Translations under genes and position numbers: made by a program
Assembly: GCA_019693395.1 (NCBI GenBank)
Contig: JAAMXP010002379.1
Location: 1-11,402 of the forward strand
Reading direction: 5' to 3'
Source: Ettlia oleoabundans
Taxonomy: Eukaryota > Chlorophyta > Chlorophyceae > Chlamydomonadales
Length of the DNA stretch: 11,402 bases
The notes under the pieces: generated by a model
Databases searched by the model: none
Seen by the model: the letters and a program-made list of their open reading frames with translations, nothing else
Told to the model about the DNA's origin: nothing
In this document: in pieces, positions 9,064 to 11,402 of the stretch
How positions within the stretch are numbered: position 1 is the stretch's first letter
Layout: each line of letters starts with the position of its first letter

Positions 9064-10239
9064 TCACATGTACTTGCGGTCTCCAGAGGCCACAACACGC
9101 TCCTGCACGCGTTGGCATGCCATCGAACAGCCCTGAGAATTTGGTGAACGCTTGCTCATGAGCATCACGAGTCATGACATATGTATAGATATCTCTGTTC
9201 ATATTTCACTAATTCTTCTGGTGTGGTGGTGCAGTGTGGAGGCTTATGGGCCAGCACTTACCGTGGTGCCCAAACTCTCCACCTCCCCGCCGCCCACCTC
9301 ACGCTGTTCGCCGGTGTTGCGCGTCTCAACCTGCAGTACAATCAGGCAAGGCAACAGGAAGAAAGTGGTGCGTGTTCGACAGGGGTTGCCTGGCTGGTGC
9401 CAAGGGAAGCAGACCTGCTGGGGCTGCTGCCACCACGGGGTAGTGCCATTGGGAAACTCTGGCGCTGTGGGGGCAGTAAAGTCCTGGTTCTCACTCACCA
9501 CGAACTCCTTCTCCACGGGCCTGTGCTCCTGCACCAGTTCCACGCGCTCCTTCACCACAGGGCGGTCCTCAACCTGCACAGGGTTGAGCCATAGCTGCCC
9601 GGTAGGCAATGTTGCGGCCTGTTTCGTCCCCAGATCATCTTGGTCCACATCTTGATGCAAAACCTTGCCGGACCTGCCCACCCACCTTGGTGAAATACTC
9701 GGTGCCGCAGGTGGCACCGCCCTCGCCCGCTGTGGAGGTGGCCTGCAGCCAAGGAGGCGGAGGCATACCATGAACAACTCTTGCTTGCCGTTGAAGCTTG
9801 GTGCTGCTTGCAAGCCAAGCCCTGTGTGCAAAAGAAACTCTACCCCATGCTGCATTGACTGACCAGCATGTCTGCCCCGCTGGGGCGGGTTTCTTCGGCA
9901 CCGGTGGTTGCACCATAGCCGGTGGTGGCGTACTCAGCCTGTCCCACTGGTGGTGCGGCAGCAATGTCTGATGCAGTGGTGGCAGTGCCTGGGGCCACGG
10001 GAGCAGCAATGCCCTGCAGAAGATGGGAGGGACCATACATAATTCCAAGCAGCAGTGGCAGTTTGGAAGCTGCCCTTGCGCCAGCAATGTGCCACACTTA
10101 CTGGAGCACCCTGGGCGCCATAAGTGGCCCCGACGTTCTGGTAGCTGGACCCAAATTCGCTGCCATGTGCCTCCTCGCCCTTGTGGCCGCCGATGCCGAC
10201 CTTGTGCGCCACGTCCTTGACTTTGTCTCCAATGCCCAT
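9064..10239 (-). CDS. Small hydrophilic Gly/Ala/Thr-rich protein with doubled RPV-x-KE motif, function unknown
   Basis: Minus-strand exons: 10239-10102, 10013-9864, 9742-9686, 9573-9499, 9330-9262 and 9102-9064 (TGA), 175 residues. The start is in a strong context (CACCATGG). The N-terminus (MGIGDKVKDVAHKVGIGGHK) is Lys/Gly/His-rich and possibly amphipathic. Residues about 35-110 are a low-complexity Ala/Thr/Gly/Pro stretch with one Cys (108). Exon 4 (residues 116-140) carries two half-repeats, EDRPVVKERV and EHRPVEKEFV, followed by VETR and GTTERVV. This resembles the charged short repeats of YsnF/DUF2382-type stress proteins, a weak family hint only. There is no signal peptide or membrane segment. 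All five introns are phase 0. If the perfect donor GTAAGT at 9261 were not used, the frame would end at 9244 with VSAGP; the spliced 12-residue ending seems likelier. A LEA-like stress role is inference. Confidence 0.78.
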
Positions 10240-10910
10240 GGTGATCGGTTTGGGGCGCTGCAAGAGAATCTGGTGGGAAACTGTCGGTAGTGGTGTGGTT
10301 GTGTGGTGATTATTATTTATTTTTNGGCGGCAAGCAAGCGGAAGCTGCAAGAAACGGGTGTAAGAACAAGGTGGCCGCTGTGGCAGGTGTCTGCAAGAGC
10401 TTAAGACAGCAGCGGCTGCAACCCAGTTGTCGACTGCAAGACGCTAGCCAAACACTACCTGTTACAGATGTACTGTCGTTCGACGAAGAAGAACAGTCTG
10501 TGATCTATTAACAAGAAGACACAGGCGCGCATCCAAGGCAAGCACTCGTGGCAGGTCGGCCTCTTTCGGTAGGTGACGCGTGGGCAGAATGACTGCAGGT
10601 TCAAGTTAACTGCAAGAGTATGGCAAGGCTCCCCAGTCTGTAAGGTTGTACTTGGGAGGCTATACACTGTTGCCGATAACTTTCGTCCAATGTGTGTCGA
10701 GGAATCAAACACGACTTACAGGCACTTGACGTATACAACCTAGCCAGCTAGTAAACTCGTGGATGAATAGATTAGACTGCTCCTGGGACGCAGGTGGTTG
10801 GCCCCACCATCTGAACCAGTCCAACGTTCCTGCTTTCATAGCTGGGGCTGGCAGTGCTATGCTGCCCATCTCCTAAACCTATAGTTCCCGTCAAATTCAT
10901 CTGTCAACAG
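10240..10910. other. Upstream region of the hydrophilic protein gene and unassigned sequence, with one ambiguous base
   Basis: Contains the presumed 5' UTR and promoter of the minus-strand gene. A TCTCTTGCAG acceptor-like run on the minus strand ends at 10258, about 20 bases before the ATG, so a leader intron is possible. An A/T-rich run on the minus strand (about 10325-10308, T/A-rich on plus) could act as a core promoter element. Base 10325 is n, an unresolved call. Short open frames here show no recognisable domain, and I see no RNA gene. Confidence 0.5.
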
Positions 10911-11003
10911 GGCGGCGGCTACACTGAGGATAGGAAGACGCGCACCGCTGAGGTGCCCATGGCCAGGTGGATCAGTTTTGCCCGCATCTTCCAACGTCTT
11001 TAG
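10911..11003 (+). CDS. Possible terminal coding exon, unassigned
   Basis: After a CAACAG acceptor-like site at 10905-10910, 30 codons run to TAG at 11001-11003. They encode a charged then aromatic segment (TEDRKTRTAEV, then WISFARIFQRL) that looks more protein-like than its surroundings. I cannot place an upstream exon or a family, and 30 open codons are expected by chance in such DNA. Recorded as a weak candidate only. Confidence 0.15.
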   Translation, partial: GGGYTEDRKTRTAEVPMARWISFARIFQRL

Positions 11004-11060
11004 TATGCTGCAGAGCTGTCAGCAGCAAGCATGAACCTCCGGTTAGCACCGCTGAAGCGT

Positions 11061-11312
11061 TTGTTGCGCTGCTGCAGGCATGCGGGACGCCCCCTTGTAA
11101 TCTCAGATGCGCGGACGTTGGAGGCAGGATTGGAAGCTATGCTGGTTGCAGCAGCCTATAGCCGGCGAGCTGCACGGTTGCTGGTTGAGCACATACTGCT
11201 TACCCCCGACACACCAGGACATGTTGTGCGAGGCCTTTTGTTGTACATCAGCAGCAGATGTTGTTCCTCAGCGGCTTTTACCGTTGCTACTACCATGGCT
11301 GTTACTCAACTG
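11061..11312 (+). pseudogene. Decayed copy of the last exon of the carotenoid oxygenase gene
   Basis: Bases 11061-11077 match the end of intron 12 of the oxygenase gene (8621-8637) at 16 of 17 positions, including the acceptor. The following ~130 bases align by eye with exon 13 (8638-8774) at roughly 70% identity, with small deletions. In one frame SDARTLEAG matches LDARNLEAG; after a shift, ELHGCWLSTY (from 11167) matches GLHGCWTNTY, the segment carrying the fourth iron-ligand His. The matching start has an in-frame TAA (11098-11100) and the frame is broken at least twice. A weaker resemblance continues to about 11312 against the oxygenase 3' flank (shared TTGTACATC). Probably a partial duplication relic; the end of a broken tandem paralogue is an alternative. 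Confidence 0.75.
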
Positions 11313-11402
11313 TTTGGTCAGCATAATGCAACCCAAATGGGTTGTTTATCTGCTAGTGATAAGCTGATGAGGTTGGCGCAGCTGATTTTCCTGAGTTTCT
11401 TG
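11313..11402. other. Unassigned sequence at the window end
   Basis: I see no gene, repeat or signal that can be supported in these 90 bases. Confidence 0.6.

Noticed and set aside
9152..9655. Plus-strand open frame of 167 codons opposite gene 4
   Set aside because: The minus strand here has phase-matched exons with a repeated motif; the plus frame reads through their splice sites and is Ser/Cys/Thr low-complexity.
9244..9855. Unspliced minus-strand frame of 203 codons as the actual product of gene 4
   Set aside because: It includes intron-like stretches with proper GT-AG ends; removing them joins the motif halves FTK/VEDRPV and EKEFV/VETR in phase and links to a good ATG further upstream.
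1..11402. A CRISPR array, bacterial operon, phage or toxin-antitoxin system
   Set aside because: No regularly spaced repeats or ribosome-binding-site-led adjacent ORFs are present; the intron-rich genes mark this as eukaryotic nuclear DNA.
10326..11402. tRNA or other structured RNA gene
   Set aside because: I found no A-box/B-box pair or cloverleaf-like arms by eye on either strand; a covariance-model scan would be needed to exclude divergent RNAs.

Overview
The window reads as nuclear DNA of a green alga, probably a trebouxiophyte-like chlorophyte. Four protein genes are split by many short introns (about 65 to 375 bases) with GT-AG ends and TGCAG-type acceptors. TGTAA, the usual chlorophyte polyadenylation signal, lies near several 3' ends. 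One gene encodes a carotenoid oxygenase of cyanobacterial type with a transit-peptide-like N-terminus. There is no bacterial operon structure, RNA gene, CRISPR array or recognisable transposon. All gene models were built by hand from splice sites, reading-phase agreement and family motifs; none has transcript support.

Layout. (1) 68-1884 (+): PLP-dependent class V aminotransferase / cysteine desulfurase-like enzyme, 5' end outside the window, seven exons. (2) 2000-4900 (-): 572-residue leucine-rich repeat protein with a long Lys/Gln/Arg-rich, probably nuclear tail, eight exons. (3) 5217-8774 (+): 616-residue carotenoid cleavage oxygenase, 13 exons, all four iron-binding histidines present, two adjacent introns best read as GC-AG. 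(4) 9064-10239 (-): 175-residue hydrophilic Gly/Ala/Thr-rich protein with a doubled RPV-x-KE motif, six exons, every intron in phase 0. (5) 10240-11402: mostly non-coding, one ambiguous base at 10325, and a decayed, frameshifted copy of the last exon of the carotenoid oxygenase gene at about 11061-11312.

Organisation. The genes strictly alternate in strand. Genes 1/2 and 3/4 converge with 115 and 289 bases between stop codons; genes 2/3 diverge from a shared 316-base interval. I see no common pathway, so this looks like compact packing and not a functional cluster. I found no clearly new multi-gene system. The items most worth checking are the oxygenase relic, the consecutive GC-AG introns, and the unnamed small protein of gene 4.
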